Shown: positions 1 through 7,919 of the stretch, piece after piece | Layout of the letters: every line of letters begins with the position of its first letter | Position numbering within the stretch: position 1 is the first letter of the stretch | Assembly (NCBI GenBank): GCA_023417265.1 | Contig: JAEZFY010000261.1 | Coordinates: forward strand, 1 to 12,154 | Length of the DNA stretch: 12,154 bases | Direction: 5' to 3' | Source: Actinomycetes bacterium | GTDB lineage: Bacteria > Actinomycetota > Acidimicrobiia > Acidimicrobiales > Ilumatobacteraceae | Notes under the pieces: model-generated | The model's input: only the letters and a program-made list of their open reading frames with translations | Told to the model about the DNA's origin: nothing | Database searches by the model: none | Program-made: the position numbers and the translations under genes

Positions 1-609
1 GCCCGACACCGCGTCCTCGACGACGATCGCCCGGTCGGGCGTGACGCCGAGTAGTTCGGCGGCGCGCAGGAACATCTGCGGGTGCGGCTTGCCCGGAAGT
101 GCCTCCTCGACCGCGGTCAGCCCGTCGACGACCACGGGGAAGCGCTCGGTGAGGTGCGCCGCGGCGAGCACCGCGCGGGCGTTGCGCGACGACGACACCA
201 CCGCCGCGGGGGTGCCGGCGGTGTCGAGCAGCGCGAGCACGGCCAGGCTGCCCGGGTAGGCGCCGATGCCGTCGCGGGTGAGCACCGAGTTGAACAGCTC
301 GTTCTTGCGGTTGCCGAGCGCGCACACCGTGTGCTCGCCGGGCGGATCGGTGGGGTCGCCCCACGGCAGGCTCACCCCGCGGGCGGCCAGGAACGTCTGC
401 ACGCCGTCGTACCGCGGCCGTCCGTCGACGTAGGTGAGGTAGTCGGTCGACGTGAAACCCCACGGGGCGAACAGCTCGGCCCAGGCCCGTTCGTGGATCT
501 CGGCGGTGGGCGTGAGCACGCCGTCGAGGTCGAACAGCACGGCGGCGTAGGCACCCCAGTCGACGGGGTCGGTGCCGCGCCGGGGGGCGCCCGAGGTCCG
601 CTCGCTCAC
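1..609 (-). CDS. HAD-superfamily hydrolase, beta-phosphoglucomutase-like (3' end cut by window edge)
   Basis: Translating the minus strand from GTG at 609 gives 203 residues open to the window edge; the C-terminus lies outside. HAD signatures are in order: motif I FDLDGV at 26-31 (nucleophile D27, acid/base D29), motif II serines 139-141 (VVSSSRN), motif III lysine K174 (GKPHP) and motif IV E198-D199 (VVEDAVSG). A helical cap lies between motifs I and II. The cap contains YLTYVDGRPRYDGVQ and LGNRKN, which I remember as typical of the Rv3400-type subfamily (beta-phosphoglucomutase-like). The family moves or removes phosphate on sugar phosphates through an aspartyl-phosphate; the substrate here is unknown. 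The GTG start overlaps the TGA of the upstream acyl-CoA synthetase by four bases (GTGA), suggesting translational coupling. A TAGCGT box seven bases upstream may give it its own leaderless promoter. Family is firm, substrate is not. Confidence 0.88.
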   Translation of the reverse strand, partial: MSERTSGAPRRGTDPVDWGAYAAVLFDLDGVLTPTAEIHERAWAELFAPWGFTSTDYLTYVDGRPRYDGVQTFLAARGVSLPWGDPTDPPGEHTVCALGNRKNELFNSVLTRDGIGAYPGSLAVLALLDTAGTPAAVVSSSRNARAVLAAAHLTERFPVVVDGLTAVEEALPGKPHPQMFLRAAELLGVTPDRAIVVEDAVSG

Positions 610-2276
610 GCGTCGGACGCTAGCGACTCGGCCGCGCGCTTGAGAGCGCGATAGTCGAGCTTGCCGTTGACCTGACGATTGATCGAATCGACCCGGAACA
701 CCGCTTTGGGGGCCTTGTACCGGGCCAGCCGGCCCTTCACGTGGGCAACCAGCTCGGCGGCGTCGAACTCGACGCCGGGCCGCACCTCGACGAGCGCCGT
801 GATCGCCTCACCGAAGCGCTCGTCGGGCAACCCGACCACCGCCGCGTCGAGCACCGCCGGGTGCACCTTGAGCGCCTCTTCGACCTCTTCCGGGTAGACC
901 TTCTCGCCGCCGGTGTTGATGCACTGGCTGCCGCGGCCGTAGAGCTTGACGGTGCCGTCGCCGAGCACTTCGGCGTAGTCGCCCGGCATCGAGTAGCGGC
1001 CCCCGTCGATCGTGACGAACGTGTCGGCGGTCTTGACCGGGTCCTTGTAGTAGCCGATCGGGGTGTAGCCACGCAGGGCGACCTTGCCGACCTCGCCGCT
1101 GCCGGGCACGACGTCGCGCCAGCCGTCGGCGGTTTCGATCAGCACCCGCGACGAGGGGCTCAGCCGGAACTCGGCGGTGGCCGTGCCGCTACCGGGTGTG
1201 CCCTCGGTGAGCGATGCCGCGGTGGTGGTGCTGCTCGCCATCGAGAGCGCTTCGCTGGACCCGAGCGAGTCGACCATGATCAGCCGCGAGTTGTGGCGCA
1301 ACAGGCCCGCTTTGGCCTCCGCCGAGAACATCACACCCGACGACAGAACGACCCGCAGCGAGCTGATGTCCCAGCGGCCCGGTTCGCCGTCGAGCGCCCG
1401 CAAGATCGGCTTGGCGAACGCGTCGCCGACGATCGCGATCGAGTTGATCCGCTCGCGGTCGATGGTGTCGAGCAGTTCGACGGGGTCGAAGTGGCGGCCT
1501 TCGAGGGTGGTGACCGAGCCGCCGATCATCAGGTTCGACAAGGCGTTGAACGTGCCCGTGCCGTGCATCAGCGGGGCAACCGGCAGGCTCCGCGGCGCCG
1601 GCTTGACGGCGGTCGCCGCGGCGACCCGCTCGGCGAGCAGGTCGAGGTCCTGCTCGTCCGGGTACGGGTTGCGGGTGGTGCTGTCGAGCGCGCCGAACAC
1701 GTCGGCCTGGCGCCACATGACCCCCTTGGGCATGCCGGTGGTGCCGCCCGTGTAGAGCATGTACAGGTGGTCGCCGGAGCGGCCCCACGGCCCGCGGGTG
1801 CGGCCCGCCGCGGCCCCGCCGGCGGCGAGCGGTTCGTACGGCGTCGCCCACTCCGGGCATGGTGCCGAGCCGTCGTCGACCCACAGCCACACGCGCACCT
1901 GCGGCACGCGCTCGCGGATCGGTTCGATCGTGCTCGCGAACGTGCCGTGGAAGACGACCGCCGCGGCGTCGGCGTTGTCCCACAGGTACACGAGCTCGTC
2001 GGCCGCGTAGCGGTAGTTCGTGTTGACCGTCGCCAGCCCGGCCTTGAAGGCGGCGAACATGCTCTCCAGGTACTCGGGCGCGTTGTAGAGGTATTGGGCG
2101 ACCTTGTCCTGCTCGTGCAAGCCGGCGGCCAGCAGGTGCGCGGCGATGCCGTCGGCGCGTTGGTCGAACTCCGCCCACGAGTACCACCGCGCTCCCTGCT
2201 GCTGGGCGAGTGCGCCGGGTGTGGTGTCGGCGATCGTCTCGAACACGTCCGCGAAGTTCCAGCCGTTCGTGCTCAT
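606..2276 (-). CDS. Acyl-CoA synthetase, FadD19-like (AMP-forming)
   Basis: A 556-residue ANL-superfamily enzyme that activates a carboxylic acid with ATP to acyl-AMP and then acyl-CoA in the cytoplasm. The phosphate-binding motif YTGGTTGMPKG is at about 175-185, the GSSEA core motif near 340, the hinge region YGRGSQCINTGGEKVYPEE near 446-464, and the C-terminal catalytic lysine in NGKLDYR at about 539. Length and motifs are complete. The stretch GYYKDPVKTADTF and the HGTG substrate-pocket segment recall mycobacterial FadD17/FadD19, which activate steroid side chains or related branched acids; that substrate is inference only. I start at ATG 2276 (MSTNGWNF) rather than GTG 2285, because a TACCGT box ends seven bases upstream of ATG and a 10-bp inverted repeat abuts it. 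It lies 54 bases downstream of the LLM gene and overlaps the HAD gene, so the three are probably co-expressed. Confidence 0.93.
   Translation of the reverse strand: MSTNGWNFADVFETIADTTPGALAQQQGARWYSWAEFDQRADGIAAHLLAAGLHEQDKVAQYLYNAPEYLESMFAAFKAGLATVNTNYRYAADELVYLWDNADAAAVVFHGTFASTIEPIRERVPQVRVWLWVDDGSAPCPEWATPYEPLAAGGAAAGRTRGPWGRSGDHLYMLYTGGTTGMPKGVMWRQADVFGALDSTTRNPYPDEQDLDLLAERVAAATAVKPAPRSLPVAPLMHGTGTFNALSNLMIGGSVTTLEGRHFDPVELLDTIDRERINSIAIVGDAFAKPILRALDGEPGRWDISSLRVVLSSGVMFSAEAKAGLLRHNSRLIMVDSLGSSEALSMASSTTTAASLTEGTPGSGTATAEFRLSPSSRVLIETADGWRDVVPGSGEVGKVALRGYTPIGYYKDPVKTADTFVTIDGGRYSMPGDYAEVLGDGTVKLYGRGSQCINTGGEKVYPEEVEEALKVHPAVLDAAVVGLPDERFGEAITALVEVRPGVEFDAAELVAHVKGRLARYKAPKAVFRVDSINRQVNGKLDYRALKRAAESLASDA
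617..622 (-). promoter_or_regulatory. Putative -10 box (TAGCGT) for the HAD gene
   Basis: On the minus strand TAGCGT ends seven bases before GTG 609, inside the last codons of the acyl-CoA synthetase gene. If active, the HAD gene can be transcribed without leader independently of its operon. Confidence 0.4.
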
Positions 2277-2309
2277 GGCCGGCACGGTACCGCTCGGCGC
2301 GTGCCGGCC
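2277..2309. repeat. Perfect 10-bp inverted repeat abutting the acyl-CoA synthetase start
   Basis: GGCCGGCACG at 2277-2286 is matched exactly by its reverse complement CGTGCCGGCC at 2300-2309, with a 13-base spacer. It touches the ATG at 2276 and overlaps the putative -10 box. As DNA it has the size of a dimeric regulator site; as RNA in read-through transcripts from the LLM gene it would hide the start codon region. Confidence 0.6.
2284..2289 (-). promoter_or_regulatory. Putative -10 box (TACCGT) for the acyl-CoA synthetase
   Basis: TACCGT ends seven bases before ATG 2276 on the minus strand. It overlaps one arm of a 10-bp inverted repeat, so a bound repressor would block it. No clear -35 element was seen. 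Confidence 0.45.
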
Positions 2310-2330
2310 GCGAGGCGATCGGAGGGGGCT

Positions 2331-3233
2331 TCAGGCGGGCTGCGGCCGGAACAGCTCGAGGGTGGGGGAGCAGCTCGGCAGGTCGGACGCGACCGGCACG
2401 AGCCCGATCTCCCGGATGCCGGCAGCCGCGTACGCGGCCACCCGGCGGCGGATCGTGGCCTCGTCGCCCACCAGGGCGACCGCGTCGAGCAGCTCGCCTG
2501 GCATTCGGGCGAGCAGCTCCTTCGGATGCGCGCCCGAACGGGCGACCTCGACCAGCTCGCCGAAGCCCGCGTCGGCGAACATCTCGCCGTAGCCGGGGGC
2601 ACCCAGGTAGCCGACGAAGCCGCGGGCGAGCCACTCGCGTTCTGCGTCGGTGGGGTCGACCGCGGCGCACAACCACACCGCCGTGTTCGGGTGCTGGGGC
2701 GCCAGGCGGCCGGCCGTGGCGGCGGTGACCATGTTGAGCACCATCCGGTCGGCGTGTTGTGCGGCGGCGACGGCGCGCGGCCCGAACGCGGCGACCGTCA
2801 GGGTCGGCGCCGGATCGGGAGGCTGGGTGAGCCGGAAGCCGTGGTGCCGGCCGCCGCCGAACAGCTCACGCAACGCGAGCACGCTGTGCTCGAGGCGTGC
2901 CGCCGACCCGATCCGGGTGGTGCCGTGCCATCGGGCGACGACCGGGCTCGACGTGCCGAGCGCGACGTGCACCGCCCGTCCCGCGGCGGCCACGGTTTGC
3001 GCGGCGAGCGCGATCTGCACCGGGCTGCGCACCGTGACGGGTAGCGGCCCGAGGACGAGCTCGATCTGGGCCGTGCGGGCGGCGATCGTGGCGGCCATCG
3101 TCGGCGAGTCGGCCTTGGCCATCTCGGGCACCCACAGCTGCGGATAGCCGAGCGCATCCGCCGCCACGGCGACGTCGAGGTCGGCGCCGACCGGACGGTC
3201 GAGCCACTGCCCGAGCACCACGCTGAATCGCAT
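2331..3233 (-). CDS. LLM-class (luciferase-like) F420-dependent oxidoreductase
   Basis: A 300-residue TIM-barrel protein of the bacterial luciferase-like family. The N-terminus MRFSVVLGQWLDRP with DALGYPQLWVPEM is the usual first strand and helix. The middle has IELVLGPLPVTVRSPVQIALAAQTV and AAFGPRAVAAAQHADRMV, and the C-terminus LVGDEATIRRRVAAYAAAGI followed by a VPV strand is the standard closing element. Family members use reduced F420 or FMN for hydride transfer; F420 is the more likely cofactor in an actinobacterium. The substrate cannot be read from sequence. It is short for the family (about 330-350 residues), mainly in the central insertion. The start is supported by TAGGGT seven bases upstream. 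It heads the minus-strand set with the acyl-CoA synthetase and HAD hydrolase, and diverges from typA, with 86 bases between the start codons. Confidence 0.85.
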   Translation of the reverse strand: MRFSVVLGQWLDRPVGADLDVAVAADALGYPQLWVPEMAKADSPTMAATIAARTAQIELVLGPLPVTVRSPVQIALAAQTVAAAGRAVHVALGTSSPVVARWHGTTRIGSAARLEHSVLALRELFGGGRHHGFRLTQPPDPAPTLTVAAFGPRAVAAAQHADRMVLNMVTAATAGRLAPQHPNTAVWLCAAVDPTDAEREWLARGFVGYLGAPGYGEMFADAGFGELVEVARSGAHPKELLARMPGELLDAVALVGDEATIRRRVAAYAAAGIREIGLVPVASDLPSCSPTLELFRPQPA

Positions 3234-3240
3234 CGTCGGG

Positions 3241-3246
3241 ACCCTA
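3241..3246 (-). promoter_or_regulatory. Putative -10 box (TAGGGT) for the LLM gene at 2331-3233
   Basis: TAGGGT on the minus strand ends seven bases before ATG 3233, which is the spacing for leaderless initiation. It lies in the 86-base divergent region shared with typA. Confidence 0.5.
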
Positions 3247-3275
3247 CGCGGCGGCGTCCGGCGACGACGGGGCGG

Positions 3276-3293
3276 GGCCCGGCGGTGCGGGCC
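3276..3293. repeat. 6-bp inverted repeat in the divergent LLM/typA region
   Basis: GGCCCG and CGGGCC flank a six-base spacer, placed between the two putative -10 boxes. It could be an operator, but repeats of this size are common by chance in GC-rich DNA. Confidence 0.25.
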
Positions 3294-3304
3294 ACTGCGG
3301 CCGG

Positions 3305-3310
3305 TAGCGT
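3305..3310 (+). promoter_or_regulatory. Putative -10 box (TAGCGT) for typA
   Basis: TAGCGT ends nine bases before ATG 3320, which would give a leaderless or nearly leaderless typA mRNA. No Shine-Dalgarno sequence precedes the ATG. Confidence 0.45.
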
Positions 3311-3319
3311 TGGTCCGCC

Positions 3320-5188
<1,869 letters not shown>

Positions 5189-5204
5189 CCGGGCCCGCGC
5201 CCGG
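5189..5204. terminator. Possible bidirectional hairpin between convergent genes
   Basis: CCGGGC, a four-base loop CCGC, and GCCCGG form a perfect six-base-pair GC stem starting right after the typA stop codon. The gene on the other strand ends at 5211, so the hairpin could serve both. There is no T-tract, so an intrinsic terminator of the classical type is not shown. Confidence 0.4.
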
Positions 5205-5210
5205 CGCGGC

Positions 5211-5519
5211 TCACCCGTCCGAATCTTGCCGGCCAGCGTCGCCGATCAGTTCGGCCAGCAACTGGTCCTGCTCGCGGAACACCTGCACGGTGCGGTCGAG
5301 CGCGTCGGCGCCGGCCAGCAGGTCGGACGCGAGCACACCGCGGTTGTGGTCCCAGCTGTCGTCGAACGAACTGAGGGCGAGCCCGACCGCTGGGTCGCCC
5401 GACGCCGCCGCCCCATCACCGGCGAAGCGCTCGACGTCGGCGAGCTCGCTCCCGAGCGCACGTAACCGCCCGGCCAGTGCGACCATCGTGTCGGGGCTGA
5501 TCTCGATGTGGGTGCCCAT
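5211..5519 (-). CDS. Small WXG100/ESX-like helical protein, possible type VII secretion partner
   Basis: A 102-residue protein with no signal peptide, no cysteines and no membrane segment. It opens HIEISPDTMVALAGRLRALG, a short strand then an amphipathic helix. A central Gly/Ala turn follows (AGDGAAASGDP, 33-43), then a second helix containing SFDDSWDHNRGVL (W56) and a long C-terminal helix with regular hydrophobics and acidic residues. Length about 100, the two-helix hairpin and the tryptophan after the turn match WXG100/EspC-like proteins, although the third motif position is His rather than Gly. Such proteins are dimeric substrates or chaperones of type VII secretion. It diverges from the WXG-calpain gene across an 87-base shared region, suggesting a functional pair. 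The start is uncertain: ATG 5537 is in frame six codons upstream. I prefer 5519 because the protein then begins directly at the conserved-looking HIEISPD segment. No good promoter box or Shine-Dalgarno was seen. Confidence 0.72.
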   Translation of the reverse strand: MGTHIEISPDTMVALAGRLRALGSELADVERFAGDGAAASGDPAVGLALSSFDDSWDHNRGVLASDLLAGADALDRTVQVFREQDQLLAELIGDAGRQDSDG

Positions 5520-5556
5520 GCCCCGAGCGTGAAGCATCCTGCTGTCCGAGCCAACG

Positions 5557-5568
5557 GGGATCGATCCC
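5557..5568. repeat. 12-bp perfect palindrome in the WXG-like/calpain divergent region
   Basis: GGGATCGATCCC is its own reverse complement. It sits between the starts at 5519 (minus) and 5607 (plus), 25 bases before the calpain gene's putative -10 box. The position suits a shared operator; no regulator gene is nearby. Confidence 0.4.
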
Positions 5569-5593
5569 TATTCCCCGGGGCGTCACGGGTCCG

Positions 5594-5599
5594 TACCGT
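5594..5599 (+). promoter_or_regulatory. Putative -10 box (TACCGT) for the WXG-calpain gene
   Basis: TACCGT ends seven bases before GTG 5607 and matches the box before the acyl-CoA synthetase in both sequence and spacing. This is the main reason for choosing 5607 as the start. Confidence 0.5.
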
Positions 5600-5606
5600 C
5601 GGCGGC

Positions 5607-7025
5607 GTGGTACTCGACGCAGGCGGCGGTGGCGGTGGCGGCAGCGACGTCGACGTCGACGAGTGGGTGCCCGGCAAACCACCCGAGCTCACCGACATCG
5701 CACGTGACCTCACCGCGTTCGGCACCCAGGCAACGACGATCGCCACCGAGCTGAGCGCCGTCGTCGCCGCGCTGGCGGCGACCTCGTGGAACGGCGACAT
5801 GGCCACCACCTACCAGGCCCGCTTGGCCGCCCTCCCCGAGCGCCTGACGGCGCTCGGTGACGCCTACGAGCTGGCCGGCACACGCGGCGACACACTCGCC
5901 GACCGGGCTCGCGACCTCCGCCGGGACGCGCGCACGGCGATCGACCGGCTGGTCGACGCCCGCGCCGCCGAATCGGCCGCCACCGCCGCGTACGATGCGG
6001 CTGCCGATCGGCTCCGCGACGAAGGGATCCTCACCGGAGGTCTCGATGCGATCATCGCCATGGGGCAAGCACAAGGCGACGTCGACGACGCCCAGGACGA
6101 CATCAACGCCGCGCTCGACGACCTGCGCGTGATCGCCAAGGAGTACCACGACGCGTGCAGCGAGTGTGCCACGGGCGTCGATGCTGCCGAACCCGACGCG
6201 TTGCTCGACCGCGACTTCATGTCGATCGTGATCGAAGCCCGCACCGACGCCCAACTCGCCGGCCTGCTGGCCAACTGGAACACACCCTTCACGTCGGACC
6301 TCGACGATCCCGACCTCGACGGTGCCGGCGAGTACGAGGACCGCACCGGCGACCCGCTCTTCCCGAACGGGATGCCGCGACCGGAGGACGTCAATCAGGG
6401 AGATCTCGGGAACTGTTGGTTGCTCGCCGTGCTGGCCGGGATGGCCGCCCAGAACCCCGACGCCCTGAAGCAGATGATCCGCCAGAACGCCGACGGCACC
6501 TACACGGTCACCTTCGCCGACGGCGAGCGGGTCACCGTCGACGCCCAGGTGCGCGACAGCGGGGGTCACGCGCTCTGGGTGAGCATCATCGAGAAGGCCT
6601 ACGCCAAGCGGGAAGGCGGCTACGCGGAGCTCGACGGCGGCGACCCCAACGATGCGATCGACGACCTGATCGGCGGCGGCACGAACAGCTTCGACCCCGA
6701 CTCCACCCGGGACCTGTTCTTCGGCGACAACGTCTCACCCGGAGACGCCTACGACCGCATCGACGACGCCCTCGACGACGGGCGCGTCGTCACCGCCAGC
6801 GTGCGCGATTCGTTGGGGATCGACGGTGGGCACGCACTCACCGTCACCGACGTGTACTCGGCAGGCGGCGAGGAGTACGTCGTCGTCCGCAACCCGTGGG
6901 GCAGCCACGGCCAGATGGAGGACGCGATCAGGGATGCGGGCGGCACGATCCGGAGCAACGGCTACTTCGTGATGCCGATCGGCGCGTTCGCCGACCATTT
7001 CTACAAGGTCAGGATGCAGAAGTGA
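5607..7025 (+). CDS. WXG-like N-terminal domain fused to a calpain-family (C2) cysteine protease; candidate secreted effector
   Basis: A 472-residue two-part protein. Residues 6-12 are seven glycines, followed by an acidic linker. Residues about 27-215 are Ala-rich helices with a WXG motif (SWNGDMA, W61-N62-G63), as in WXG/LXG-type type VII secretion leaders. An Asp-rich hinge (DLDDPDLDGAG, near 231-241) precedes a calpain-type papain-fold domain at about 245-472. Its catalytic residues are Q264 and C270 in QGDLGNCWLLA, H409 in GGHALTV and N429 in RNPWG, so the active site looks intact. No signal peptide or membrane helix is present and no calcium-binding EF-hand domain follows. I start at GTG 5607, seven bases after TACCGT; an ATG/GTG-like start at 5508 would run through the divergent promoter region and overlap the 5519 gene. 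Its stop overlaps the lipoprotein start (GTGA), implying coupled synthesis. The protease call is strong; secretion and toxin roles are inference. Confidence 0.87.
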   Translation: MVLDAGGGGGGGSDVDVDEWVPGKPPELTDIARDLTAFGTQATTIATELSAVVAALAATSWNGDMATTYQARLAALPERLTALGDAYELAGTRGDTLADRARDLRRDARTAIDRLVDARAAESAATAAYDAAADRLRDEGILTGGLDAIIAMGQAQGDVDDAQDDINAALDDLRVIAKEYHDACSECATGVDAAEPDALLDRDFMSIVIEARTDAQLAGLLANWNTPFTSDLDDPDLDGAGEYEDRTGDPLFPNGMPRPEDVNQGDLGNCWLLAVLAGMAAQNPDALKQMIRQNADGTYTVTFADGERVTVDAQVRDSGGHALWVSIIEKAYAKREGGYAELDGGDPNDAIDDLIGGGTNSFDPDSTRDLFFGDNVSPGDAYDRIDDALDDGRVVTASVRDSLGIDGGHALTVTDVYSAGGEEYVVVRNPWGSHGQMEDAIRDAGGTIRSNGYFVMPIGAFADHFYKVRMQK

Positions 7026-7876
7026 GGCGGCGACGCTGGCCGGCCGTGACGGTCGGTGTCGTCCTGCTCGCGGGTGCGTGCGACGATGCCGACGCGCGCA
7101 ACCCTGACCCAGCCCACGAGGGAGGCACCGTGACCGACACCAGCAACGAGCGGGCGATCAACCTGGCCGAACCGCTCGAAGCGATCGTCGCCGACGCCGA
7201 CGTGATCGTCCACGCCACCGTGTTGCGAGCCGAACCCGACGTCGCCGGTGACGCCGACCGTTTTGGGGCGCAGGACGCGGTCGTGCTCGTCGACGAGGTA
7301 CTCAAGGGCGATCTCACACCGGGCGAGGTGAACGTGGCCAAGCCCGATTCGGCCTACTACCTGACGGCCCGGGCCGATGCCCCGGCGGCCGGCCGCCACC
7401 GCGGCCTCTTCGTCCTGCGCGCCGGCCCGGACGGGCTCAGCCTGTTCGGCTATCACGGCGTCCACGACGACGCCCACCGCCCCGAGTTCGACCGGCTGCT
7501 CGCCGGCTTGCCGGGCGACGTCGCCCCGCCCACCGACGCCGAGATCCTCGAGCTTGCCGCCCGCGCCGACGCGATCGTCGTCGGTGCGGCCGTCGCCAGC
7601 GGACCGGTCGACTTCCGCCGTGGTGCCACCGAATACACCGCCGCCGCCACCGTCGAGGTGCACGACGTGCTGCAGGGCGAACTCGCCGAAGCCGAACTGC
7701 CGGTCATTCGCGGCCGGGCCGTGTTCGCGATCGGCGCCCGATGGGGGTTTCCCACCGACCTGCCGACGATCGGGGTGTACTTCCTCGACACGACCGCCAC
7801 ACCGGCAGTGGTCCTCAACCCGGTCGACCCGTTCTTGTACCAGCCGCGAGCGGTCGCCCAGGTGCTCGCCCGGTAG
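7022..7876 (+). CDS. Putative lipoprotein with two related beta-rich units; coupled partner of the calpain-like protease
   Basis: A 284-residue protein starting with GTG that overlaps the protease stop by four bases. The N-terminus RRRRW plus hydrophobic VTVGVVLLAGAC (C20) then DD looks like a lipoprotein signal peptide, although AGAC is an imperfect lipobox. The mature part repeats itself. Unit 1 (about 56-105) has ADADVIVHATVLRAEPD, then VVLVDEVLKGDL and a VNV strand. Unit 2 (about 179-230) has ARADAIVVGAAVASGPVD, then ATVEVHDVLQGEL and a PVI strand. The pattern 'aDaivvg.V ... v.V.dVLkG' resembles bacterial NTR/TIMP-like OB-fold domains, here without their cysteines. I do not recognise a named family. 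Coupling to a protease suggests inhibitor or immunity, but that is inferred from position and fold pattern. An in-frame GTG at 7130 (residue 37) with a strong Shine-Dalgarno could give a shorter cytoplasmic form. Confidence 0.75.
   Translation: MRRRRWPAVTVGVVLLAGACDDADARNPDPAHEGGTVTDTSNERAINLAEPLEAIVADADVIVHATVLRAEPDVAGDADRFGAQDAVVLVDEVLKGDLTPGEVNVAKPDSAYYLTARADAPAAGRHRGLFVLRAGPDGLSLFGYHGVHDDAHRPEFDRLLAGLPGDVAPPTDAEILELAARADAIVVGAAVASGPVDFRRGATEYTAAATVEVHDVLQGELAEAELPVIRGRAVFAIGARWGFPTDLPTIGVYFLDTTATPAVVLNPVDPFLYQPRAVAQVLAR
7118..7125 (+). promoter_or_regulatory. Strong internal Shine-Dalgarno before an alternative GTG start
   Basis: GAGGGAGG ends four bases before an in-frame GTG at 7130 inside the lipoprotein gene. 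It is the best ribosome-binding site seen near any in-frame start codon in the window. Use of this start would remove the signal peptide. The spacing is slightly short. Confidence 0.4.
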
Positions 7877-7907
7877 CGCTGGCTTCATCGGCGAGCGGGA
7901 CGCCGTT

Positions 7908-7913
7908 TAGGGT
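7908..7913 (+). promoter_or_regulatory. Putative -10 box (TAGGGT) for the LLM gene at 7920
   Basis: TAGGGT ends six bases before GTG 7920, identical to the box before the other LLM gene. It lies in the 43-base gap after the lipoprotein stop. Confidence 0.5.
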
Positions 7914-7919
7914 TGCGTC

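Noticed and set aside
741..3044. 767-codon open frame on the plus strand opposite the acyl-CoA synthetase and LLM genes
   Set aside because: Its translation is an Arg/Gly/Asp-rich low-complexity string with no domain signature. It lies antisense to two genes with full motif sets. Long antisense frames are normal in DNA this GC-rich.
5508..5606. Upstream start for the calpain gene adding 33 residues
   Set aside because: It would overlap the divergent gene start at 5519 and place the TACCGT box inside the coding region. The extra residues have no secretion or domain character.
5631..5650. Run of glycine codons as a possible slippage or phase-variation tract
   Set aside because: The glycine codons are mixed (GGC, GGT, GGA-type changes), so there is no homopolymer or exact short tandem repeat long enough to slip.
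5583..6569. 328-codon minus-strand frame opposite the WXG-calpain gene
   Set aside because: Val/Gly/Asp-rich shadow of a strongly recognised plus-strand protease; it has no motif of its own.
6155..7021. N-terminal extension of the lipoprotein frame into the calpain gene
   Set aside because: The extra 289 codons are Arg-rich out-of-frame translation of the protease gene. A signal peptide begins right after GTG 7022, which marks the true start.
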